Assembly (NCBI GenBank): GCA_001939145.1 | Contig: LSRX01001103.1 | Location: 139,124-203,123 of the forward strand | DNA: 64,000 bases | Reading direction: 5' to 3' | Origin: Symbiodinium microadriaticum | Taxonomy: Eukaryota > Sar > Dinophyceae > Suessiales > Symbiodiniaceae | Made by a program: the position numbers and the translations under genes | Part shown: piece by piece, positions 20,459 to 28,935 of the stretch | How the letters are laid out: each line of letters starts with the position of its first letter | Position numbering within the stretch: the stretch's first letter is position 1 | Notes under the pieces: model-generated | What the model was told of the DNA's origin: nothing | Database searches by the model: none | The model's input: the letters and a program-made list of their open reading frames with translations, nothing else

Positions 20459-22402
20459 TTATTGCGAGGGGTCAACACTGTTGCTATCCAAAAGAACATT
20501 CGTAGCGGGATTAGCATTCAGCATTTCAGACCAAGCCGGGCCCCATTGTTCATCATCAGGTTCACGAACAGGTGAAAGCAGGTAGAATCTGGAGACCCGA
20601 GCACTGGATTCGCGAATGGCCCAACGTTTGTCTTTGCTGGGAGACTTAATCAGTTCATGATCACGAAGGTTCTGCACTTCCAGAAAAGTCGATGCTGAGG
20701 GTGACTTCACGTGCAGTGTGTTCATGACTCCAGATACAATAACGCCGCACTGATTCTTGGAATGAAGAGCAAGCTTAGATGTGAGACCAGCTGCAATGTT
20801 GTCTTGATCTCCCTCGAATGCTGCTCGACCGAAGAATCCAAAAGGCGACTCTGAAGGTTTCATGCCGACCGTCTCATTGCAAGTGCGAAAAACTCTGCCA
20901 CTCTTGAAGATACCCAGTAAGGAGGCTTCACTGCATCCGTGCCACCATCGGTATGCTGCATGCCCTGTGGCGAGTGCTGTTCGCGCTGGGCCCGGAAACT
21001 TATCAGAATCAATCTGCCACATAATGACGTTGTTATGAAGCCAAACTTTGCCAGGAATGGTGAAAACCCTCCCATACGGCAGCTTCACAGTCACAATAGC
21101 TTGACAGAAACTGACAAGAACAGATGGCTGAATGTCCCACGAAAACACATCTGTAGATGGCGGGCGCTGAACAAGCTGCAAAAAGTATCGTAAACATCTG
21201 GTGAACTCATCACGAGGAACCCTTGCCCACAGTTGACTTTCAGCTGCAAGAAATGCAAGACGACCAGAATAAAACTTGAATGACTGAAAGTCAGGCAACG
21301 TCCAAAAGTCGGAGAGTTCGCTGTTGGCTGAATCCTGTTGTATGGACAAATTCATTGTCGCTTCAGTTAAGCGAGCCTGCCTGATAGCTAAAGCGGCTTG
21401 CATGCTTTGTGGGTCGCAAGCGGCTATTGGTCCTGAACTTTGTGCAGCAATGACCTGGGTGAGGTCTGTCGAACTGAGGGCTGCTGTAGTGTCTGCTGGT
21501 GGAGGTGGAAGTGGTGCAGGTGGTGAAACGGTGGAGGTGCAAGGAACAGGTGGTGGTAGTGAAGGTGAAGGTGGAGGTGGAGGTGGTGGTGGTGGAATGG
21601 CCGGTGAAGCTTTGGGTGGTAGTACAGGGTGTGCAGGCTTTGTTGTCTTCGTATCAACTGACTGAAAATGCAATGATGGTGGTGGAGGTGGAAAGGGTGG
21701 TGGTGGAGCAGGAGCAGGTGGAAGTGAAGGTGGTGCAGGTGGAGGTGGAGTGAAGTGAGCAGGTGGAGGTGGAGCAGGTGGAGGTGGAGCAGTGGGAGCG
21801 GCAAAGTTGCCAGGTGGAGGTGGAGTGGGAGTGTTAGCAATGGTGGGCTGGAAGAATGGTGATGATTGCGGTGGTACAAACTGAGGCTTCGGGTGAAACG
21901 GTGACGCTGCTGCAGGCACTACTGCTGGCACAGACTGATGGCTTTCTCCAGATTGCGGCACATGAATCGATGGAAACATCGGATTCTCAGGATAAGTATT
22001 GGTAATCGAAGAAACATGTGTAATACTCTGACTGCTCGAAGAAGACCTTCTAGAAGTACGGGATCCTCTGTAAGTACGTCGGCGACTGCGGCTGCGATTT
22101 CGCTGTTCCGGCTGACGATCGCTTGCAAGACTGGGCTTGTGAGCACTCCTCTCAGATCGGTGTTCTGCAGTACGGTCGAAGCTCATACCCACATGTGGTG
22201 CTTGGCTTGGTCGAACTGATCGTGAAAACCGAGGAGCTGATACTTGTAGAGGCTCTGATTCTTGCAAATATGTAGACTGCATCATTGATGTCGAAGGAAC
22301 TGATTCGATGCCAGTGTCCGGGTTTCCCGGCAGTGGCGTTGTTCTCGATGTTGGTCGAGCTCCGGATTTTGGGTCCGGAAAGTGAAAATGATAATGTGCC
22401 AT
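20459..22402 (-). CDS. Element ORF G: RS and Pro-rich protein with ART-like C-terminal domain
   Basis: 647 residues from the ATG at 22402, seven bases after a TTTGTTGCAG acceptor. Residues about 95-125 are Arg-Ser-rich, and about 165-310 are very Pro-rich with PPPP runs, like the profilin-binding part of formins. The rest is a folded domain: FWTLPDFQSFKFYSG, a middle with IPGKVWLHNNVIMWQ, then RWWHGCSEASLLGIFKSGRV and SPFGFFGRAAFEGDQ. The H-G-C-S, helix, Gly and FGFFG order resembles the NAD-binding start of ADP-ribosyltransferases and PARPs. I could not identify the later catalytic residue, so this is a weak fold guess. It is the first and longest accessory ORF of the cassette. Confidence 0.75.
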   Translation of the reverse strand: MAHYHFHFPDPKSGARPTSRTTPLPGNPDTGIESVPSTSMMQSTYLQESEPLQVSAPRFSRSVRPSQAPHVGMSFDRTAEHRSERSAHKPSLASDRQPEQRNRSRSRRRTYRGSRTSRRSSSSSQSITHVSSITNTYPENPMFPSIHVPQSGESHQSVPAVVPAAASPFHPKPQFVPPQSSPFFQPTIANTPTPPPPGNFAAPTAPPPPAPPPPAHFTPPPPAPPSLPPAPAPPPPFPPPPPSLHFQSVDTKTTKPAHPVLPPKASPAIPPPPPPPPPSPSLPPPVPCTSTVSPPAPLPPPPADTTAALSSTDLTQVIAAQSSGPIAACDPQSMQAALAIRQARLTEATMNLSIQQDSANSELSDFWTLPDFQSFKFYSGRLAFLAAESQLWARVPRDEFTRCLRYFLQLVQRPPSTDVFSWDIQPSVLVSFCQAIVTVKLPYGRVFTIPGKVWLHNNVIMWQIDSDKFPGPARTALATGHAAYRWWHGCSEASLLGIFKSGRVFRTCNETVGMKPSESPFGFFGRAAFEGDQDNIAAGLTSKLALHSKNQCGVIVSGVMNTLHVKSPSASTFLEVQNLRDHELIKSPSKDKRWAIRESSARVSRFYLLSPVREPDDEQWGPAWSEMLNANPATNVLLDSNSVDPSQ

Positions 22403-22409
22403 GGCTTCA

Positions 22410-22700
22410 CTGCAACAAACAGATATTGTGGAACAAGAAATGTTACATGATAGAATGATGATGAAAGCTACGTCTGAGCTCCAAAGTCAAGGGTCTTTCA
22501 TGGAGCTATCCTGCCAGGGTATGGAAGCCAGAGAGCTTCAGCATTCAGAGTCGTCATGGGTGAAACTCAGTCTTGGCTATTGTTTACTTTAGACACTAGT
22601 GCAACAAACAAGAGGATGAAACAAGTATGCTGTAAGGTCTGAGTGATGATGGACTACCTTCTGGCTCCTTTGTCAGGGGTCTTTCATGGAGCATCATTCC
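22410..22700. repeat. Diverged tandem duplication in the element leader
   Basis: About 100 bp at 22410-22510 aligns with 22598-22700, offset about 186 bp. Shared blocks are TGCAACAAACA, GATGATG, CTGAG or CTGG before CTCC, and a near-identical block ending GGGTCTTTCATGGAGC (22491-22506 and 22677-22692). The inner copy contains the acceptor used before ORF G. The outer copy has lost it. Confidence 0.6.
22553..22566 (-). promoter_or_regulatory. 14-nt motif GTTTCACCCATGAC, upstream copy
   Basis: Identical to 14027-14040. It lies in the 5' leader about 150 bp before the ORF G start, between the two halves of the leader duplication. Possible uses are a transcription, replication or RNA-packaging signal. 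Confidence 0.5.
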
Positions 22701-22872
22701 AGGTCTGCTTTGTCAAGAGATGAGCCATGGGGTATAGGAGATACCAATGGTCCATTGTCTTCAAGGGCCTGATCGTGGGGATCTTCGGAACCTGAAGGCT
22801 CATAAGTTAGGAACGAACAGATGTATTCAAGGTGTTCCAGATATTTCAAGGGTTCCCCCGCCGACCGGGAGT

Positions 22873-22902
22873 CCGACAGCGCTTTGGCAGAATTACTGTC
22901 GG
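22873..22902. other. CCGACAG/CTGTCGG hairpin beside copy B
   Basis: A perfect 7-bp stem (22873-22879 with 22896-22902) directly inside the boundary of terminal repeat B. Copy A has no counterpart, so it belongs to the unique leader. Confidence 0.5.
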
Positions 22903-22910
22903 GAAACACA

Positions 22911-23189
22911 CTTGCTGACCAGTCATCCTTACTTAGATGGATGCTGTTTGTGCTAGATTCTTACCTCTTCTTCTCATTGCTTGTCACTTCCATGTCCATC
23001 TAGATTTGGTTACTCCAGTGCCACAGGGGGCCCACTGGCTAATCCGAAAGCAGGTACGTCTGGCTGATCAGGCCAGATATCACCATGCACTGACAGTGTC
23101 TTCGTTGGGCAATGACTGTCAGGCATGCACTGCCCCCCTGCTTTTCGTGACTAATAGCATCAGGTCCTAAATCCTTCGAAACAGGAGTT

Positions 23190-23191
<2 letters not shown>
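22911..23191 (-). repeat. Terminal direct repeat, copy B (5' end of element)
   Basis: 281 bp matching copy A, with one difference in the right-hand 57 bases (G for A at 23147) apart from the variable island at 23056-23135. It is followed by a CA tract at 23192-23231. On the element's sense strand this is the 5' repeat and could hold the promoter or a 5' processing structure (inference from pseudo-LTRs of Penelope-like elements). Confidence 0.92.
23056..23135. ncRNA. Variable-stem hairpin and H-type pseudoknot, copy B
   Basis: Stem 1 is TCTGGC (23059-23064) with GCCAGA (23072-23077), same loop TGATCAG as copy A. Stem 2 is CATGC-A-CTGACAGT (23084-23097) with ACTGTCAG-GCATG (23115-23127), 13 pairs and one bulged A. 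Stem 3 is GGGCA (23107-23111) with TGCCC (23131-23135), extendable over one mismatch. Stem sequences differ from copy A while pairing, order, loop TGATCAG and linker CTTCGTTGGG are kept. That is direct covariation evidence for an RNA or single-stranded DNA fold. Confidence 0.8.

Positions 23192-23231
<40 letters not shown>
23192..23231. repeat. (CA)n microsatellite bordering the element
   Basis: About 20 CA units directly after copy B. Equivalent CA tracts lie on both sides of copy A. Confidence 0.95.
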
Positions 23232-23234
<3 letters not shown>

Positions 23235-23290
23235 TGCAGCCAGTCAGGCTAACTTAGGTGGGTGGATGCTGTTCGCGCTGGAAAATTACA
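23232..23290 (-). repeat. Degenerate start of a third terminal repeat
   Basis: CTTGCAGCCAGTCA, then AACTTAG and GGATGCTGTTCGCGCT align with the first 50 bases of copies A and B (CTTGCTGACCAGTCA, TACTTAG, GGATGCTGTTTGTGCT), with many substitutions. The match fades after about 60 bases. It indicates an older, truncated tandem copy. Confidence 0.65.
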
Positions 23291-26084
23291 TCTCAGTGTG
23301 GTAGGACTTCTGATAAAGTGCCAATGTGTCGGATCCCACTTCGGACTGCTGCCTCCCACCTTGACGATGTGCCCGCGCAACAGCATTCAACAGTGCCAGG
23401 ACTCGTAGACTTCACGGCGCTACTCGGGAACCATGAGCAAACGCGCACCAGCAGGCTGAAGCCATGAGCCAAGCAGCGATCCAAAGTCGATCTTCCAAAG
23501 CATCTCGAAGGCAAAGGTTCCGGAAAACACCACTGGTGCCAAGCGGCATGGTTCTCTTGATGGCCAAAAAGATCACCAGTTCGCTTCTGACATCGAGTTG
23601 TTACAGCTTTACATTCTATGGCAGGACACCGGGATAATTTATTGCGGTGCGTGATCTTTGTATGGGCCTGGAAAGAGCGGAAAGCACGAAACACTGAGCA
23701 GTCCATACTATAACAGAGTAGTCTACCACAGAACCACCTCTTGTCGTCACCAGCGCTCTGCGTTTTGGCAGCACTCCTCATTTCCACCGCATTGTGGCGG
23801 CTATAGAACTAAACAAAAAACACTGCATGCCAATGCATGCCATGATGCACAACCTGTGTGCAACTAAATTCCTGGAGTCGCTGATTGCCATTCCAGCGTC
23901 ACTAGCCCACTTGGCCCATCTGCAGCGAAGGCTGCTTCAGAGCTCTTTCTGTGGCAGACGCGTGAGAAAAAGATGGGTGAGACTTTCAGTGGCACACCGG
24001 CGACCTTGCAAGCAAAGGCATTCAGGCTTTCAAGTGTCTCCGACTCAAGCTTTGCTGCTGTTCACTTCGGCACATACTTCAGCACTGCGACTTCCCTTCT
24101 CGGCAGGTCACAAGCTCAATGAAATGAGAGGCGGGGTGCGCTCTACCTTGCTCATCTATTTCACGTGATGAGCTCCCGCTCAGAGGCTCAAGTACTCGCA
24201 AGCAACTCTGGGGCATTGACTACAGGTCGTACTGCGCTCTGGGACCTTGGCATGGATCGCTTGGGGCGGCTGGGTCAACTCAACTGAAACTCCAATTTCA
24301 CGATAGGGTCCTGGCCGGTTGATCCCGGAGGCAGTGGCAAAGGCTGTGGCACCTCAGGCCAAGGTGCTCCCCGCAAGTTGCTTAGGACACAAACTTGCTT
24401 TCCAGCATATTGCAGTGAGCGGAGCTCGACACTGCAAACGCCCTTTTGAGCCTGCGGCCTGGGCCGCAAACGGCGTTTGCTTCGGCAGTCGCGGGTCGCA
24501 TGCAACCTTGACGAGGCAGGGTAAGAATGCGAAGAGTCGCACGAACGGCAGCCACGACACCTGCACAAGATGAGCCGGCGCGCTCACCCTTTTGTTGCGG
24601 GCTGGCCTCGCACAATGTCTGACAGGGAATTCGACAAAGCATCCCAACTCTAACCACCCTATTCTGAGAGCCTGGCTGTTCATTGGGCGATGACGATGAC
24701 ATCCGCTGGCCTCAATGAACTGAACGGCCCGCAAGCGTCTGCCGACCCGAAACAGCTCAAAGCCGTGTGCCGGGCATCTCATTGGTGGCTGTGTCGAGGC
24801 CTTTTCAGTACTACTGTCTTTGGGTTTACGGTTCAAGGATGCAGCGAGAAAACACCTTCTCATGTTCTTTCAGAATTTCACCCGGGACATATACATAGCT
24901 AAGTAGCCTATACATGACTCACTGCGATAAGCACCAGCACCAGCCCTCACTGGGGCTGCTGCAACGACTAGAAGGATCTGCGATGCTGCTGCAATCACTC
25001 ATAATACGCTGCCAGAAATATGAGGCAAAGGTCAAGGACTATGTCGCATAATCCCCCATATCCCCGCCCCTTCAACCTGTAGAACATCTGTCACTGAGGG
25101 GTTCTGAGACGAATCCATCCACTTCGACATGGAGTCTGACAATCTTAGCCGCTACTAACACTGCCAGCCGCGCATCTGCGGGTGCAATAGGACAATGGGA
25201 GCAAGACGAGTAGGAGCAATAGGAGCAGAAGCAGCGGTAGCAGTGAAATTTCGAACGTACGTTAGTATCGACACGATCCTGCATCCAATCAACCAGAGGA
25301 AACCGATGGAAAAGAAGGCACACCGCGTTCGAAGACTCAGCTAACGGCAACAGCCACGATTGGGGTGTTGGCCGGCTTGGCCACAAAGACCCTGAGCAAG
25401 AGCATCAGCTCTGTGATTTCTTGGACTGCGGCTGCCAACAAAGTCGCCGACGCATGCTGCCCAAACTGTGGGGTGACCATAGTCAGAGCAGGAGCACCAG
25501 GAATTCCTGATCAGGTGCAATGCACCAAGCTGAAAGCTCTGCCTTCCATGGCTGTGCGAAGGTCATCCCAGGCAAGCAGCATCAAGCGACAGCCTCGCCT
25601 CCAGTCACTTGCCTCAAAACCGGAGCGGTAGGAGTGGTGTGTCCGCTCGTGGCCCGCTGCACCTCAGTACAATCTACGAGGGTGTGCTTCTTCGTAGCTT
25701 GCTTGCATCCCCGCTGAGACTGCAACCCATGCCTTGGCCTGCCTGGCGTGCAACCGGAGCGAAAGCGAGTCGGGAAGCTTTCTGCGACTACATCAGGCTG
25801 CATGCTGGTTAACAAAAGTTCACTGACATCTCAGCCCCATCTCGCCGGGCTCGCGCAGCCGTGGCAGGTGCCGCTCGTGTCACCAAGCCTGCGAGTACTT
25901 GTTGAGAGGCGGTGGTTCTCTGCACAAGGCAACAACCTCCAGCTTGAGGCGATGCTGCCGGAGTTGCCGGTGCCGTTGCTGGGCCTGCGTGGCGGTTCGG
26001 GAAGCAGGAAGCCTGATTGAAGATTCAACTGCCTGGGGTGATTGAGCCCTTGCTGCCAACTCGGCCAGTCCCACGACATGAAGA
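23291..26084. other. No confident gene
   Basis: Many medium-length openings overlap on both strands, but none carries a recognised domain or a clear exon structure. The base composition returns to that of the left flank directly after the element. Confidence 0.5.
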
Positions 26085-26320
26085 ATGGCTGCCTCCAGGT
26101 CTCCGCAAACTAAGGTGTGCGGTGCCCGGAGGTCCATCCACGCCTATTCGCATTTCGGCAGCCTGCATAGTTTTCGACATCTGACTGGGGCCTTGCATGT
26201 AGGGCGGTGCCTGTGTCTCGCGGTCACGTGGCGTGGCACCGTCCGCTCCAGTGGGTGGTGGAGCAACCTTGGCTCATGTTGGACGCACCAGGAGACTCGA
26301 ATCTTCGGCCGAACGCACCT

Positions 26321-27476
26321 TCACTGCCTGTGCCGTGCCATATTCCTCACCTGCAAGTCAAACTCAGACTGTGTTCTGCAGGCTACCACTACAGTATCTC
26401 CAGGGTCGCTCCTCGCACGCACCCGCTTACGAAGTCTTCCCGCGGCGGGCTGTCCACAGAGTTTCCCCGTGAGGGGGGACCTTAGAGCACCGAAGGCTGC
26501 GCAAAGACATGCTGGAAGTCTGCTGAATTCGGGTTGGACATGTGCGCACGTGTCCAACTAAGCCAACTCCTTCAAACTCTCTCAACTTGGCGTCTTGCTG
26601 AAAATCCGCCTTAACCGCTCGCTGAGCATCGGATTTTCGGAAAGTTCAGCCTGCAGGGTCACGACTTTTCGATTGAGGCAGCGCTGTCACGATCCACATT
26701 GAATGCTGGGCTGCTCGCGTGCTGAGCCAGTTTCGCAACGGCTTGTGGGTTCGGTTTGTGGCCGGACCTCGGCGACTGCCAGCACACCTGCACAACATAG
26801 CCGTTGTCGGGTTGAGATCGCCACGTCGCACGAGGGATCTCCTTCAGAGCGGAGCTGAGGGATTTCAGCCAAATGCAAGCTCTCAGGTTCCAGGTCCTTC
26901 TCCCGCGGGCCTTCTCGGCCTGGCAAAACACATCTGGTAGGGCGCTCTGTGAGGCGGCTGAGGCGGTGCCTTGGGGCTGCCGGACATGCTCCTGCAAAGT
27001 GCAAGGCCCCGCTTGGCGGCCGCTGCAACTCTGCAACCAGTCGCCGTCAGTTACTCACCGTCGCCTGCGCCAAGAAGTCCACCAGCGCATGAACCTCTCG
27101 GACACTGGTGCAGCATCGAGCAGCTCACGACTACACGTTCAGCTTTCTGGTGCCGCGAGGCTTTGCATAGCTTGCGCAGCCCATCAAGGAACAGCTGAAC
27201 TGAAGCACGCTGTGGCATGGTTCGCAGCATCCCTCGTGGCTGCTCTTGGCCTGCTCCTGCACGCGCAGGCACGACTGTGAAGCTCGTTCGTGCCGTGCTT
27301 CTGCCTGAGGATCTCAAACCAGGCATCTCTGGGTCTGTGCGTTGGACCACTGGGGCCACGGCTTCCCTGATCCAGTCATCGCTAGGCACCTGCAACGAGT
27401 CGTTCCCCTCAAACAGAAATGGGAGATCTGAAGGCAGAGTCACAAGTCGCACATTATCTTTTATCTTCCCCGGCAT
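26321..27476 (-). CDS. Unidentified multi-exon gene
   Basis: A good ATG at 27476 opens MPGKIKDNVRLVTLPSDLPF, then LFEGNDSLQVPSDDWIREAV. Further minus-strand frames at 26659-27036 (SALKEIPRATWRSQPDNGY, then VVQVCWQSPRSG) and near 26321-26420 (DPGDTVVVACRTQSEFDLQ) look like later exons. No domain is recognised and the exon borders are not fixed. Confidence 0.35.
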
Positions 27477-27639
27477 CGAAGGGCCCGGTTTGCTGCCCTG
27501 GCAAGGCAAGCTCTTGTCCGAGACTGCAGGCCTGAAGCTGGGATCAAAGCTGGAGTCTTAAAAGGACAGTCTCACGAGTACATGTGAGCAAAGGCAAATA
27601 TAACAATCTGAATATGTGTTATTTGTCGTGAATTTCCCC

Positions 27640-28440
27640 AAACCGTGGCGAAGCGGATAGCATGATGTGATGCCGTTGACGTGAGGTTGCCTGTAGGTTG
27701 TCGTGAGGTTACAGCGTGGGGTGCCGTATTGATTAAATAGCCTCGAACTGTCTGAATCCCGCCAATGCTGTGAGGAAGCATCTTGGTCAGATCTCTGAAT
27801 AGTACTTGACGGGTTTCTTGCGGCCAGGCTCCTGGATCTGGATCCCGCCAATGTTTGGGGGAAACATTTTTGGCCGTGTCCTGGCAGTCTCCTGGTGGTT
27901 TCATGGTTGTCGTGTCCTGGTGGTCCTGGTGGTCGCCGTGGGCGTGGGCCGTCAGAAGGCATCGCTGCTGCCGCAAGAATGGCCTTGGAGGGCTGCAAAG
28001 GTGGGAGAGAAAAGTCACACTCTACACTGTTGCTTCGACCCCGAGCAGCAGTTCGGAGCCACGCAGACTCAGCAGTTTAGCAAGCGCAGGGTTCCTCCAG
28101 CAAAAACGTCGCCTCGAGTGCCTTGACCGAAGCCGCCTCGCGGACATGCTTCTGAATCCCATGGGAATCTCGCCGGATTTTGGTCATCGACCAGCGCATG
28201 CAGAGCCGCGACGACCCGCTCCTGATCATCTCTCTGATTTTTGCCAGTAAATGGGGGAAGCATTGAGGAAGCATTTTGGTCGCGCCAACTCACGATACGC
28301 GTGCGTTGCAAGGGTTCGTTCTCTAATTGACAACCCTTCCGGGATGACCTGCCGTGTCTACATTCTCTGGTAAGCGCGATCCATCGTAGGTATTCCAACA
28401 CCTGTGTCACATATTGGAAGCATTTTCGCTGTGGTTCGGA
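27640..28440. repeat. Degenerate interspersed repeats
   Basis: Variants of TCCCGCCAATG and of GGAAGCATTTTGGTC recur near 27775, 27860, 28260 and 28415. GTGAGGTTGCC-like and CCTGGTGGT units are tandem at 27680-27710 and 27885-27935. No gene is seen here. Confidence 0.5.
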
Positions 28441-28617
28441 ATCCCAACACTACAATGGGATTGTGGACATGTCTTGGAATCCGATGGCGGGAGGCATCGC
28501 CGCCATGGTCACAAATGGGGGGAAAGAAGCTAGGTCAAGGGTTTGTAAAAAGGTGTGTAAAGGAGCTTCGAGAAGGGTTTATATCGTCGTGATGGATGAA
28601 TGGTGATGGATGGTGAT

Positions 28618-28700
28618 GGAGGGACGGACGGATGGGCGGATGGACAAATGGACGGACGGACAAACGGATGGATGGATGGGTTGATGGATGGATGGGATGG
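28618..28700. repeat. (GGAT)n/(GGAC)n tetranucleotide tract
   Basis: Imperfect GGATGGACGGAC units that account for the Ser-Ile-Pro-rich openings on the minus strand. Confidence 0.85.
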
Positions 28701-28935
28701 GTGACATGATGCGCAGTGCTTCTTTGCCGCTCGAAGTGCTTTCGGGACGCTCGTTCTGTTTCATTGCTTTGATATTGCATCCGGATGACACAGGGCCAGC
28801 CTCCTGGTATCAGCCAGGCAGGCTTTGCAGCACCGACTGTGCGTCCACAGGCAGCATCAACACAACCGGCCAGTGAACCAAAGCGAACCTTGCGACCAAC
28901 CAGGCCTGACAGCTGACAAACGCTCACAACGTGCA

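Larger units (their letters stand above)
13642..23191 (-). mobile_element. Multi-ORF Penelope-like retroelement with structured terminal repeats
   Basis: A 9.55-kb unit read on the minus strand. In element orientation it runs: terminal repeat (22911-23191), a leader of about 500 bp, ORFs G, F, E, D, C, B and A (22402 down to 14043), a short 3' region and a second terminal repeat (13642-13920). CA microsatellite borders the repeats (at 13612-13641, 13921-13930 and 23192-23231; only a short CA stub at 22906-22910). A degenerate start of a third repeat lies at 23232-23290. Such partial tandem terminal repeats (pseudo-LTRs) are known in Penelope-like elements, and the RT and GIY-YIG domains of ORF C fit that class. 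The seven-ORF content is not typical of the class, which usually has one or two ORFs; giant Athena Terminons of rotifers are the nearest precedent I know. All ORFs are intact, which suggests recent activity. Coordinates of both ends are approximate within the CA tracts. Confidence 0.85.

Noticed and set aside
21424..21879. His-Leu-rich 151-residue minus frame and Val-Glu-rich plus frame
   Set aside because: Shadows of the proline-rich coding segment of element ORF G in other frames.
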